Below, piece by piece: positions 32,108 through 43,148 of a DNA stretch of 64,000 bases (positions are counted from its first letter, which is position 1; each line of letters begins with the position of its first letter). The notes under the pieces were generated by a model, which was not told where the DNA came from, did no database searches, and saw nothing but the letters and a program-made list of their open reading frames with translations. The DNA lies in NCBI GenBank assembly GCA_002049455.2, contig KV918797.1, forward strand, positions 62,001 to 126,000, written 5' to 3'. The stretch comes from Porphyra umbilicalis. Its lineage: Eukaryota; Rhodophyta; Bangiophyceae; Bangiales; Bangiaceae. The translations under genes were made by a program, and so were the position numbers.

Positions 32108-32496
32108 CCCCGGGCCGGACTGGCTGGCAGACTTGGCGGTGACCGCCCGCAAATGGGTGTTGTCGAAGCGATCAATCACCACAGTTGTTCGATACCCTAT
32201 CATGGGGGGCCACTTGGAATCCTGTGCCCGTCGACGCGCGCTCGCCCGCCCTGGCCACAACCGCGACCGCGGCGCGCGTCGCGACGCGCCGGCGGCCGAC
32301 GACCGTCGTTGCGCGCCGGGCGGCGACGCTCACCCCACGCCCCGCGCGCGCCGTTGTCACCTTGGCCTCGACCGTGTCGTTTTGTTTTTTTTCCCGCGCC
32401 CCTGTTTTTTTTTTTTTTTGCTTGGCGGAGGCTCCCCCCCGCCCCTCATCCCCGCGTCGGCGGGGCGTCGGCCCGCCGGTCGGGCCCGCCCGCGCC

Positions 32497-32509
32497 ATGG
32501 CCCGCCACG

Positions 32510-32546
<37 letters not shown>

Positions 32547-33545
32547 CGGCGGTGGTGGCGGCTCGCCGGCCTCCCGTGGACCCGCTGGCGCCAACGGGTC
32601 GGCGGCGGCGGATGGCGGCGCCGCGGCGGCGCCCGTGACGGCGGCGGCAGACCGTGTCGCGGCGGCGGGGGGGCCCGCCCGCGGCGCCCGCAAGCGCCAC
32701 CGCTCCACGTCCGCGTCGCCGTCGCCGTCGCCGTCGCGGTCTCCTTTCTGCTCCCGCTCCCGCTCCCGCTCCCGTGGGCGCAGCTCCCGCTCGCGCTCCC
32801 GCACCCGCTCCCGCTCCCGTGGGCGCAGCGCCCGCACCCGCTCCCGCTCGAGCCGCAGCCACAGCCGCAGCCGCAGCCGGCGCGACAGCCGCAGCCGCAG
32901 CCGCAGCCGCAGCCGCTCGAGCAGCTCCTCCCGCTCCCGCTCCCGCTCCCGCTCCCGCTCCCTCCGCCGCCGCCGCGGCCGCGGCCGCCTGCGCGGCCGC
33001 TCCCCCTCGTCGGGCACCTCCTCCCGCTCGTCGCGGAGCTCCCGCTCCCGCTCCCGCTCCTGCGGCGGCTCCCGCTCGCGGCCCTCGCCGGCGGGCGGCG
33101 CGGGCGGCCGCGGCCGCCGCGGCGCCGCCGCCGCCGGCCGCGGTGGTCGCCCGCGCCCGACGGCGGCGGCAGCGGCAGCGGCAGCGGCAGCGGCAGCGGC
33201 AGCGGCAGCGTCGGCGTCGGCGGCGGCGGCGGCGGCCGCCGGGCCCGGTCCCCCCCCCGCCTTCGCCGCGCCGTGCCGCGCTCCCCCTCCCCGGCCGCCG
33301 GCGGCCGCGGCGGCTCGGCCACGGACGGGTCGGCCGGCTCGCTCCCCCGCCCGCGGCGGCGGCGACAGCGGCCGCGCCGGGGCGCCTCGTCGTCTGTATC
33401 GCCGCCGTCTGACGGGGTGCCCGGCGGCGCCCCCCCGCCCGGCGGCCGCAGCGGCTGGGACGTGCGCGCGGCGCCGTTCGGGGTGCCGCTGCCGCCGCCG
33501 GGGGCGGCCAACCCGCTCAACCGGCCCCTCGTGTCGGTCATTGCC

Positions 33546-33585
<40 letters not shown>

Positions 33586-33916
33586 CGGCGGGGGGTGCGG
33601 CCGCGCGCCCGACGCCGCGGCCGCTGCCAATCATTGGGGCGGGGGGGCCGGGGGCGGCGGGGCCGCCGCCGCCTCCGCCGGGGCCCCCGCCGCCGGCGCC
33701 GCAGCTCGTCAAGCTGTCGGCCGCCACGGCGGGGAACCCGCTGGCGGGCGTCGACACGGGCGCGCTGTTTCGGTTGCTTGCGGGGGGGCTCGGGGGGGGG
33801 GGGGGGGGGGGGCGGCGTCGGTCGGCGCGCCGGGCGCGGCCGTGCCGCCGCCGCCGCCGCTGACGCCCGCCGCTGCGGGCGCCGCCGGCCGGATGGGTGG
33901 GGGTGGCGGCGGGGGG

Positions 33917-33957
<41 letters not shown>

Positions 33958-34341
33958 CGGCGGGCCGCTGCTGCCGACGCCGGGCGCGAGCGCGGGCGCC
34001 GAAACGTCGGGCGCGCTCGCGGTGGCGGGGCTCGGGGGCAACTTGCAAGTCGCCCAAAATTCCGCCCTTGCCGCGCTGCTCGGCGGCGGTGGCGGCGGTG
34101 GGGGGGCGGGGGGGCGCCCGGGCGCGCCGGGGGGGGGGGGGGGTGCCGCCGGTGCCCCGCCGGGGGGGGGGGGGGGTGCCCCCGGCCGCCCCATGGGGGG
34201 GGGGGGGGCAGGCTATGGTGCGGGCGGTGGTGGCGGCGCGGGCTATGGCGCGCCTGCCGGTGGGGGGGCGGGGTACGGGGCTGGGGGGGGGGGGGGGGAG
34301 GCGCCGGCGGCGGTGCGGGTTATGGGATGGCCGGCGGTCGC

Positions 34342-34385
<44 letters not shown>

Positions 34386-34397
34386 GCCGGGGGTGTC

Positions 34398-34436
<39 letters not shown>

Positions 34437-35600
34437 GCCCGTCATCAACCACGCGACGCGCCACGCGCGGCGCCTCTACGTTGGCAACCTGCCGCCCGAC
34501 ACGTCCGAGTCGCAAATCGGCACCTTCTTCTCCGCCGCCATGGAGCGGTCGGGGGGCGCCGAGTCCCCCGGCCCCGCCGTCGTGTCGGTGTACCTCAACC
34601 TCGAGAAGCGGTTTGCGTTTATCGAACTCCGCACGCTCGCCGAAGCGGTCGCGGCGCTGTCCATGGACGGGCTCCTGCTGCGGGGTCTGTCCCTCCGCCT
34701 GCGGCGGCCCAACGATTACAACCCGTCGGCGGTGCCGGCGGGCGTCACGGCGCCGCCGACCTTCCGCCCCGCCGCGCTCGGCATTGTGTCGACGCAGGTA
34801 GCAGACGGCCCCCACAAGGTGTTTGTCGGGGGCATCCCGTACCACCTGTCCGAGGACCACATCAAGGAGCTGCTGTGCTCGTACGGCGCCCTCCGCGCGT
34901 TTAACCTCATCAAGGACCCGGCGTCGGGGCTGTCCAAGGGCTACGCCTTTTTCGAGTACGAGGCGAGCGATGCGGCCGCCGCCGCGTGCGCGGGCCTTAA
35001 CGGCATGAAGGTCGGGGAGCGCACCCTGTCGGTGCGCATGGCGTGGGATCCGGCGGGGGGGACCCCGGGGCAGGGGGGGGGGCGCGCCGCCGGCGGGCCC
35101 GACGGGGGGCCGGGCGGCACGCGGCCGCCGCCGCCGCCGGCCTACCGCCCGGGCGCGCCGCCCGGCGGCGGTGGCGGCGGCGGCGGCGGGGGTGGGGGCT
35201 ATCATCAGCCCCCCCCCCCCCCACGGGCGTTGGCGGTGGCGTCGGCGCCCCCGCCGTGGCGGTAGCGGCGCTCCTCCGCCCCCCCTCCCGCGTGCTCGTC
35301 CTCCACAACATGGTCACGTCCGAGGAGCTGGCGGACGATGCGGAGCACGCCGACATTGTGGAAGACGTGCGCGACGAGTGTGCCAAGGCGGGGGCGGTGA
35401 CGGATGTGCTCATCCCGCGGCCGGGGGGGGGGGGCGACGCCGCCGCCGCGCCGGGCGTCGGCCGCGTCTTTGTGGCGTTTGGGGGGGTGGCCGCCGCCGT
35501 CGCCGCGCACGGGATGCTCGACGGGCGCAAGTTTGGGGGGCGCGCCGTCGTGGCTGCCTACATGGATGAGGCGGCGTTTGCGGCGCGCAAGCTGGATTGA
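32497..35600 (+). CDS. U2AF65: U2AF large subunit (U2AF65-like) splicing factor
   Basis: ATG 32497 opens a Gly/Ala N-terminus followed by a long Arg-Ser domain (32700-33080). In a shifted frame a short Trp motif (SGWDVRAAPFGVPLPP, about 33450) precedes Gly-rich linkers. The first RRM starts LYVGNLPPDTSESQI (34477) and has KRFAFIEL as RNP1. The second has KVFVGGIPYHLSEDH and KGYAFFEY (34820-35040). After a C run (35208-35220) the frame shifts and a third, UHM-type RRM follows (VLVLHNMVTSEEL ... GRVFVAFGG ... AAYMDEAAFAARKLD), ending at TGA 35598-35600. RS-RRM-RRM-UHM is the order of U2AF65, which binds the polypyrimidine tract at 3' splice sites. No introns are evident. The frame changes sit at homopolymer or triplet runs and may be sequence errors. 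Confidence 0.85.
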
Positions 35601-36514
35601 GGGGGGATTGGCCGGGGGGGGGCGGGGGGGGGGAGGGGAAGGGTGTGCGGCGGCGTGCGGGAGCGCGCCCGGGGGGGGGGCGCCCGGGCGTGGTGGTGGG
35701 GTGCGGGTGAATCTGTACGTGTGGGGCTCCGCCGTCGGCGGGCGGCCGTCTCTTGACAGCGCCCCGCCCCCGTGGGGGACCGGTTTTGTGTTTCTGTGGC
35801 GTGACTGGCACGACAAAGCGGTGCCGCTCCTGAGTCTTTTTTTCTGTCTGTCGTCATCGGGCGTGGTGGGGTCTGAGTTGGGCGCCGCCAGCGGGGTGGG
35901 GATCCCATTGGAGCACGCGGGGAAGCAGACGCAGAGGCCTGCCGGCGCACGGGTGGGAACACCAGCGTACAAGGAGATTGTTTTGCGATATCACAGGCGT
36001 ACCGACGCGGTCGTCGGCAGCCGCCTTGCTCAAACAAACAAACGATCATGCAAAGGACACTCATGCATACAAGTCGTCCGGCAGGGCAAGCAAACGCGAG
36101 ACCGCTGCGCCCGCCGATCTAGCCGCTGTCGGGCACCGACACCCCCCGCGAGCGCGGGGAGGCAGACCCGGGCACGCGTGTGGGCAGACACGGGCACGCG
36201 GGCAACCGCCCGCAACGTTAACACGCAACGGACCTTGACGATCCGCTCAACGACCGCGGCGCGCCCCGTCAGAGGAGCGCCACCGCCAACGACAGGCACT
36301 TGATGATGTTGTGCACCTCCTTGTATATTTTAACTCTGTACACGTACGCGGTAAAACCGCATGCGGGGCCACGTCCGCGGCGCGCCCCGTCCTTGCTATA
36401 CACCTCACAGCTCACCGATCCAATACATAGTCACCTCACATTACCCAACCGGGGTGCCACATCCCACCACGTCCCGCTGCAGCGTCCCGCCCGTGCGCGC
36501 GCCGGCCGCCCACC
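35601..36514. other. intergenic between convergent genes
   Basis: 3' flanks of U2AF65 (+) and bZIP (-). G-rich just after the U2AF65 stop, then mixed sequence. No gene is supported. Confidence 0.6.
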
Positions 36515-37807
36515 TTACGCAGCCTCGTACACAATGCCGAGGCCAGCCTCAGCCTTGGCGGCGCGCGGCGCCGCCGCCGCGCGGTACACGGCGAGCTCCG
36601 CCTCGAGCGCGTGGAGGTTGGTGTCGAGCATGCACACCTTGGCGCGCAGGCGCTCCTTCTCCGCCTCCACTGCCGTCAGCGAGCGCTCGAGAAGCCCCGT
36701 GTACAGGCGGCGGCGGATGCGGGAGGTGAAGGCACTGTCGCGGTTCTTTTGTAACCGCTTTAGGTAGCGCACCTGCTTGGACGTTGCGTCCGCGGGGATA
36801 TCCACGTCCACGTCCGAGCCACCATCGTCGTCGCTGCTCGCCGCGCCACATACCGACGCTTTGTCATCGGCGGCAGCCGCCGCCGCCCCACCCGCAGCGC
36901 GGCGGCGCTTGGCTGTCGGGGGCGCCACAACCCCACCGCCCGCCGCAGCAGCGGCCGCAGCCAGGCGCTTGCGCTTCTTGGCCTTGCGGCGAGCTTCCGT
37001 CTCGGCCAGCGCCATCGACTCGGCCGCTTGGCGCGCACTCTCCACCGCGCCACACCCGTCCATGTCCCCGTCGGCGCGCATCGTCGCACCCTCCGCGGTG
37101 TGGCCGAGGGCGGTCGTCGCCGACGGCGGCGGCGTCATGCGGCTAGTCAAGGACGAATCCTCCACCTTGACCGACGTGGCGCCCTTAGCCGGCGTCACGA
37201 TCGCAGCCGCCACGGGTACCGACGTTGGCGTGGCGCGCGGCGACGATGCCGCGCGAGGCGCCGACTCGGCCGCGGTGGCGAGCGGCGCCGACCGCGACGG
37301 CGGCGGCGCAAGCGTCACGGGTGCGGGTATCCGCGCGGGCGCACCGGCCGCCTGGACCGGCGAGCGGCGGCTGCTGACCGTGCCCGCCGCCGGTACGGCT
37401 ACGCGCGCGGGCAGCGGGCAGTACTGGGGCAGGCGGGTCACGTCAAACTGGTCGGCACACACCACCACCGCCTGGGGCTCATCGGCGACCAGAGGTGCAA
37501 ACGGGTCTGCGGCCGCCTCCACAGCCGCCGCGGCCGCGGTCGCAATGGCGGTCGGCGAGGGGGGACCGGCCTTGCCGCCACCTAGAAAGGGAAGGCCGAG
37601 CGCGGCCGCTTCGCTCACCAGCCCGTCGTCCGACCCGCCAAGCAACGGCAGGCAGCCGTCGGTCACGCCCCACCCCGCCAACGCGTCGACGCCGTCCGAC
37701 GCGTAGCCGCCGCCGCCGGTACTGCTGCTGCCGCCGTCCATACCGTACAACTCACCGAGCTCCACGTCCGTTCCGCGGGGCAAGCTGAGGTCGTTGGTGG
37801 CGCACAT
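36515..37807 (-). CDS. bZIP transcription factor
   Basis: A 430-residue uninterrupted ORF (ATG 37807 to TAA 36515). The C-terminal part has a bZIP: the basic region KQVRYLKRLQKNRDSAFTSR contains the N-x7-R signature, followed by a zipper with Leu/Met heptads (LLERSLTAVEAEKERLRAKV...). A cluster EARRKAKKRKR further upstream is a likely nuclear localisation signal. The N-terminal half is acidic and Ser/Thr/Pro/Ala-rich, as expected of an activation region. It should bind DNA as a dimer and regulate transcription. The specific subfamily is not assignable. A TATA box lies about 220 bp upstream. Unlike neighbouring host genes the frame is intact. Confidence 0.87.
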   Translation of the reverse strand: MCATNDLSLPRGTDVELGELYGMDGGSSSTGGGGYASDGVDALAGWGVTDGCLPLLGGSDDGLVSEAAALGLPFLGGGKAGPPSPTAIATAAAAAVEAAADPFAPLVADEPQAVVVCADQFDVTRLPQYCPLPARVAVPAAGTVSSRRSPVQAAGAPARIPAPVTLAPPPSRSAPLATAAESAPRAASSPRATPTSVPVAAAIVTPAKGATSVKVEDSSLTSRMTPPPSATTALGHTAEGATMRADGDMDGCGAVESARQAAESMALAETEARRKAKKRKRLAAAAAAAGGGVVAPPTAKRRRAAGGAAAAAADDKASVCGAASSDDDGGSDVDVDIPADATSKQVRYLKRLQKNRDSAFTSRIRRRLYTGLLERSLTAVEAEKERLRAKVCMLDTNLHALEAELAVYRAAAAPRAAKAEAGLGIVYEAA

Positions 37808-38026
37808 GCTCGCCCCTGCGCCGGGGGCAATTTCGGGAAACGCAGACGGAACCGTCGCGTGCGAGCGGGGTGCACGGGAAGGAGGTGGGGGAGAGAAGGA
37901 GGCGGGTGTTGTGTCTGTGCGGAGGAAACGGATGCAAGGGAGAGCGCCACAGGCGAGCAGGGGAGAAGAAGGGGAGGATGGGTGCGCGGAGATGCAAGTT
38001 GACCCAGGTCCTCACGCAGCGACAGG

Positions 38027-38034
38027 TTATATAG
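38027..38034 (-). promoter_or_regulatory. TATA box of the bZIP gene
   Basis: The minus strand reads CTATATAA, about 220 bp upstream of the bZIP start codon, in otherwise GC-rich sequence. The implied leader is about 190 nt. Confidence 0.5.
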
Positions 38035-40783
38035 TCGGGCGTTGGTTTGGGTGGAATCAGCTGGGCGAGGGAGCTATCTGTGCCGGCCACAAGTTCCCCC
38101 GGCCGAAGCGCGCGTGCGCACGTGCAGCGGGGACCCGGTGGCGACACACGCGGCGAAAGGTCCCCAGCAGAGACGCCTCCGCGACAGGTTGCACTCGGGA
38201 GTCAGCCTGGCCCCCCCCTCCGACGACCTGAAATCAGCACGAGTCGACCTGCAGGGCGTCGGGCCCGGCTTGCAACTGGTCCGAGCCTGGTGAGGAGCGG
38301 GGCCCAGGGCTCACCCTGCGCCACTGCGACCCCCTTGACAGGTGGTCGAAAGGCGTGTCACAGGTGCGGGTGGTGTGAGAAAGGGGGTGTCCGCCTTGCA
38401 GGCCGCAGACGCCTCTAGAAGTTCGTGCCGCTTGGGGGGCCTGGTCACGGCCCCACGTGTATGCGCTGTACCCTGTAGGATTCTGTGTGGGGAGAAGCAG
38501 CCCGGATTGGCCCGTTGGGCGGGTGACCGGTTCCGCTTGGGGCAGTTGACGGTGAAGAAAGGTCAGTCTGGCCGAACGAGATTTTGATGATGCGTTCCAT
38601 TGGCGTTCGGGCCAGCGTGGGAGGTATTCTCCGTGGCGACTGGCGAACCCGCAGACGGTTTTGTGTCTGACGGGGTTTGCCTTCCATCACCCATCCAAGT
38701 GTGGTGGTCGCCCACAGGCGGGGGAGGTCGTGGGCCCCACCGACCGCCACAGCTGACCTCGCAAGGCCAACGTGGTGACTGGGATTTTTGTGAAATGCAA
38801 AAGAGGCCCACCGACGGACAGCCATCCACTCACCCGGCAGCTCTGCAGCCAATGGCGGTCGCGGTTGTGCGGTGGGGGCTTTCAGTTTCGCCCAGTGTGA
38901 ACGGGGCCCGTCCCCCGTGGTGTCGCGAGAATAGTCCCCTGACAGCGCCGCTGCACCACGAGGAGGGCCTCCCCGACTGTGCGCGTACGCGCGCGTGTGG
39001 AAGAGAGTTTTGGTTGCGTTGTCTCTGCCATGGCCCGAACTGGAGGATTGGTCGGGCCAAGTGGGACGGGCGGGTCATGGGAACAGGCCACCGTCGCCGG
39101 CTTGGGCAACAATGAAGGCGGCTCGCGCTGGCCCCGTCCCGTCGGATATGGCGCAACGCGACAGTGTATGGAAGGGCGCCAACAAAAACTAACGAGGAGG
39201 GGAGCTCATGCAAGTGGCCGACGTCAGCAAGACTCGGGGTTCGGTCGCGGCGGTTCGCGCTGAGCACACATGCGATTTGATGGGCTAAAACTTGGGTCAA
39301 GTCCAAGTAACGCACGCCGCGCGCTGCCAGTGCTTCGTCGACCGCCCCGCCCGCCCGGCGCGAGCGCGGCTGCGCGCGGTGCGACCAGCGAGAGACCTCG
39401 CATTGACAGCCGCAGCGGCGCGCCCGGTGACGTCGGCAGTGGCGGCCGCCGCCGCGCGGCGGTGACGACACAGTCACAGCCGCCGTCGCTGATGACGCGG
39501 CAGGGGCGCCCACGCCGGGGCCTTTTCCCCCCCCGCGTCGGCTGGCGGGGACTGCCGCCCACACGTCGGCGGGACGGTTGCGACAGCCACGCCGCGTGCC
39601 GTGGCGTTGCTGCTGGAGCGGGCCCAGCGTGGGCAGAGGGGACGCGGTGAGGGGGAACGGACCGCGCCACCTCGACATCCTGGCCGCGACCGCTGTGCGG
39701 GGCGGGCGCTCCTGCGGTGGGGGGACAGGTCGACCGTCGCGGGGGGGGGTGGGGGATGGGTGGCTGCCGCCCCCTGGGGCGCCGCCCCATGGGGCCTGTG
39801 GGGCGGCGATGGCGGCGGTCGAAGGAGCCCCTGACGTCCCCAAAGCGTCTGTGCCAGCGGGGTGCGAGATGTGTCCGCGGCAGGCTGCGGCGCGCGCGTC
39901 GCCCCCGTGACGTCCGTGACGGGGGGGGGGGTGCGGCGCTGGGCGACGGCTGTCGCGGTCGTGCCGCCGCGTCAGCAGACGGGCGGCCGGTGCTACCGGC
40001 AGCGGGCTACCGCCCGCTGGTATCCTTGGCCGCGGCCCGCAGCGTATCGACCGCCGTTGGCGGCGAGCGTGCGGGCGCTCATCGGAGACGGTGCGGATGG
40101 GGGTGGGGGTCGACGCATCCACCGGGGGGTCGGGAGACTCTCCGGACCCTGCCCGGCGCAGTCGGTCGCCGCTCCCTCGTGTGGAGGGGGAGACGCAGGA
40201 TATTGGGATTTGGTGAGGGAAACCCGCTGGCGACGGACAGCAGCGCAGGATAGTGATGCTGACGGAGTCAGCACAGGCGATGGCGCTGCGGTACTGTACT
40301 GGGAGGTTGCCTATCATCTGACTTTTTTTGGACAAACAAACACAGAGAAATAGAGCGTGGGCGAGCCGTAGCGAAAAAGATGTATCTTTATTAGGCTGAT
40401 GACGTAGCAGAATATGTTCTGTTAAGAAAAGCGTTGCCTGGCCTCTCTGTTTTTTTCTTTTATTGCGGCATTGTGTCTCCCATATAGGCCAAAAATCGGG
40501 CGGATCGGTGCCCAACACCTGATCTGTAAGCACCCGTTTCTGACCCCGTCAGGGCACATTTTCTTGTGCGGATCATCATCTTTGCGCCTCCTCCCCAACC
40601 TCATTCGACTGCTTGAGGCCATACACCCTGCAGGGTTGCGCCCATCGTAGCGCGTGGTGACCTTCCTGCGATCAAAAAAACAACCACAAAGTGGCAGACG
40701 GCTCGCTGCGCTTGTAAACGGTATCTTGAGTGGATGCTTTACTTTCAGTAGTCCGTCTACCGGCCCCACACCGCCCGCCTCCC
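38035..40783. other. long intergenic or unresolved region
   Basis: No gene is confidently supported. A minus-strand frame is open for 567 codons (40533-38830). Its middle is GC-driven Arg/Pro/Ala sequence, but one stretch (about 39130-39330, with VRYLDLTQVLAHQIACVL and ELPSSLVFVGALPYTVALRH) has ordinary protein composition and could be a gene fragment. Confidence 0.35.
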
Positions 40784-40785
40784 CT

Positions 40786-42499
40786 ACGGGCCCAGAACCT
40801 CGATAAAAACTCGATATCGAGGTTTTTCGGTACCATTGGGACCAGATCGCAGGTCTTTCGGGCTTGTGAAGCAACTCTGTTTGAGGCCAGCGTTCTTGCC
40901 TGACGGTTCACGGCGCTGATTGGCCGTTCGCAAGGAGGCGCCTGTGAGACACACGAGACGTCTAGTCGACACAAGAATACGTTAGAAGGATCTGAGAATG
41001 CTTAAAACAGCCAATCAGATTCGTCGGGAGGGATCAACTGCCTCTACTAATACGCAGCACAGTTGGCTGGACGAGGCTGCGGTGACTCCACCATCAGTCC
41101 CACTGCGCCCACTTCGCCTCGCACCCCGTAGCGCTCCCTTCACCCCGCAGCCCCCCACCACCCCCACTGTATACCCCCAATTCCCGCAACCGTATACGAC
41201 CCCTCCCCCCCCTCTATCCCGCTCTATTTCCTGCCCTCCTCCCTTCTCCGAGCAGTCGCTCCAATCCACCTGCCAGCCTCGTCCTCGCGGCCACCTGCCC
41301 CACCCAGTGCCCAGGACAGCTTCTGCGTGCTCTTCTTGCGGACGTAGCAATTTCAATTATCAGTGACCACTGTGCACAAAGAGTCTCAGGACTCCAGCTG
41401 TGCCCAGCATAGAAGCCATGCGATTGGTCTCTCAGTGCTTACACAATTTAAATTGCGCGACCGGGGGCTGGAGGGTGTCTCTTGCCGGTCCCACGTCGAC
41501 TGACCAACGCCGACGATCGTGCCACCTCCTACCGCCAGCGTACGCAGAGCTGTGTGCCACCCCAAGATGCCGGACCCTGCTTCCCGACGCCGACGCCCAC
41601 CTCGTCCGTCTGCGTCGCACGATGATGATGGTGAGTCCTGGTCATTCTTTGGTTTGAAGAGGATAGCCTGTGGGGCTGGGCGGATGGCAAGAGGAGTAAC
41701 GCCGGGGATCTGGTGCAATCGTAGCTGACTCCCCTTCTTCTTCGTGTTCGTGACCCATATTCTTTTCTTCTGTGCCCTGACTGTCGCACTACTATATATC
41801 ACCCCCAGTGATTTCGTCTTTATCTCGTGCTTGGGGCTTTTACAGGCGTGGCTGCCGCCGTACGAGCGGCGGAGGCGATGAGATGCGCCGCGAAGGATCG
41901 GGCCGCGGCCGAGGGGAGCGGCGCGCGGAGCAGCGGGAGGTGCGCGCATCGGTCGGTAGCGCGGGTGAAGGACACGCCGCGACAACCGACGGCGGCGGTG
42001 ACGGAGGGGGCGGGGACAACGGTGAGCGGGGGGTGAGGGATGGCGGCGAGGGGGGGGTGGAGGATGGCGGTGAGGGGGGGTGGAGGACGGCGGTGAGGGG
42101 GGGGTGGAGGACGGTGGTTGGGGGGGTGGGGGGCAGCTATGGGAGCGGGGGTGGGGGCACCGACGCCGAGGCTACGATTCAGCAGCGTTTCTTGGCGCAG
42201 CTGCCGTAGGCAGCAGTAGAAATAAACCGGCCGACAAAGAAATAACGAGCGATATGACAAATATCGGAGACCACGTTGCTCCTATTCTTCTGCTGGCTAT
42301 CCTCGTGAGAGGCAGTCAGAGCCTGTGAACGTTTTCCATGTGGAACGACACAGGCCATCGATGCGGCTGATCCCTCGGCTTGAGAGCGATTGTGAGCCAT
42401 CCAAAGTCCAATACATCGAGGTTTTATCGAGGTTTTTGCACGCCCAGACTTGGTGGAATCCGGCTCCCGAAAACCTCGATATCGAGGTTCTGGGCCCGT
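40786..42499. mobile_element. TA-flanked 1.7-kb element, pogo/Tigger-like ends
   Basis: Perfect 18-bp terminal inverted repeats (CGGGCCCAGAACCTCGAT) with TA immediately outside on both sides. Subterminal CTCGATATCGAGG words repeat at both ends (about 40810-40825 and 42475-42490). No transposase is found, so it is non-autonomous. It carries a short spliced ORF and a G-rich tail (42030-42150). ORF 40998-41366 (Pro/Ser/Thr-rich, 122 codons) near the left end has no recognisable domain. Confidence 0.8.
41567..42036 (+). CDS. small spliced ORF inside the 1.7-kb element
   Basis: Exon 1 is 41567-41630 (MPDPASRRRRPPRPSASHDD...), intron 41631-41845 (donor GTGAGT, acceptor TTTTACAG), exon 2 is 41846-42036. 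The phase-1 join keeps the frame and gives 84 residues ending TAG/TGA-type stop at 42036. The exon 1 frame is open further upstream. Exon 2 is Ala/Arg-rich (VAAAVRAAEAMRCAAKDRAA). It could be a captured host exon pair. No family is recognised. Confidence 0.4.
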
Positions 42500-43148
42500 A
42501 GGGCTCCCCCCCCCCCTCCACCGCCCATCGACAAAAAGCTGGTGTCTCCCTGTTTTTTGGGGGCCACTGAGGGTGCGCAGACACCCTCCACTGTCAAACA
42601 AGACCTCCCCTTGACAAATGCATAATTCACCTGGCTCCAGGGACTCGATATCGACACCAGTTGCCGCTCTCCTGGTGGGATTGCCCCCCGATGATGCAGA
42701 GTGAAGGACGTGTAGTTTCTTGGTCCTTCGGGCCAATCATCTCATACCTTCACACAGGACCGGAATGTGCCCCTGCTTGGCCTATGCTCAGCCCTAGATG
42801 CCAGGTCTGTTTTACTCAGTCGTCTGTACGGCGCAGACTCTAGATTTCTGCCCCTTCTTGCCGTTGACTTGGTCCGAAGCAGGCAGAAAGGTGGCTCAGG
42901 GAGCTGCAATCGACTGCTTACAGCCGGATCAGTCTTTAGGCACCCGGTCAGTCATTGGGCAACCTCCCGGTATTTGCGTCAGCGCGACACCTCGTCAATC
43001 TCTTGGTCTGGTGTTCGGACGGCGCCTTTTTCTTGCACACACAGGCCGTGGAGCACAGTACGATGTTTATTCTCTTGGGGCAGACGCACCCCCTGGGGTC
43101 TCCCACAGCATCTCTGGGACACCTTCCGCCACACAGGCGGCGTCCTCG
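42500..43148. other. intergenic 3' of malectin gene
   Basis: Nothing recognisable. ORFs on both strands are short and featureless. Confidence 0.5.
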
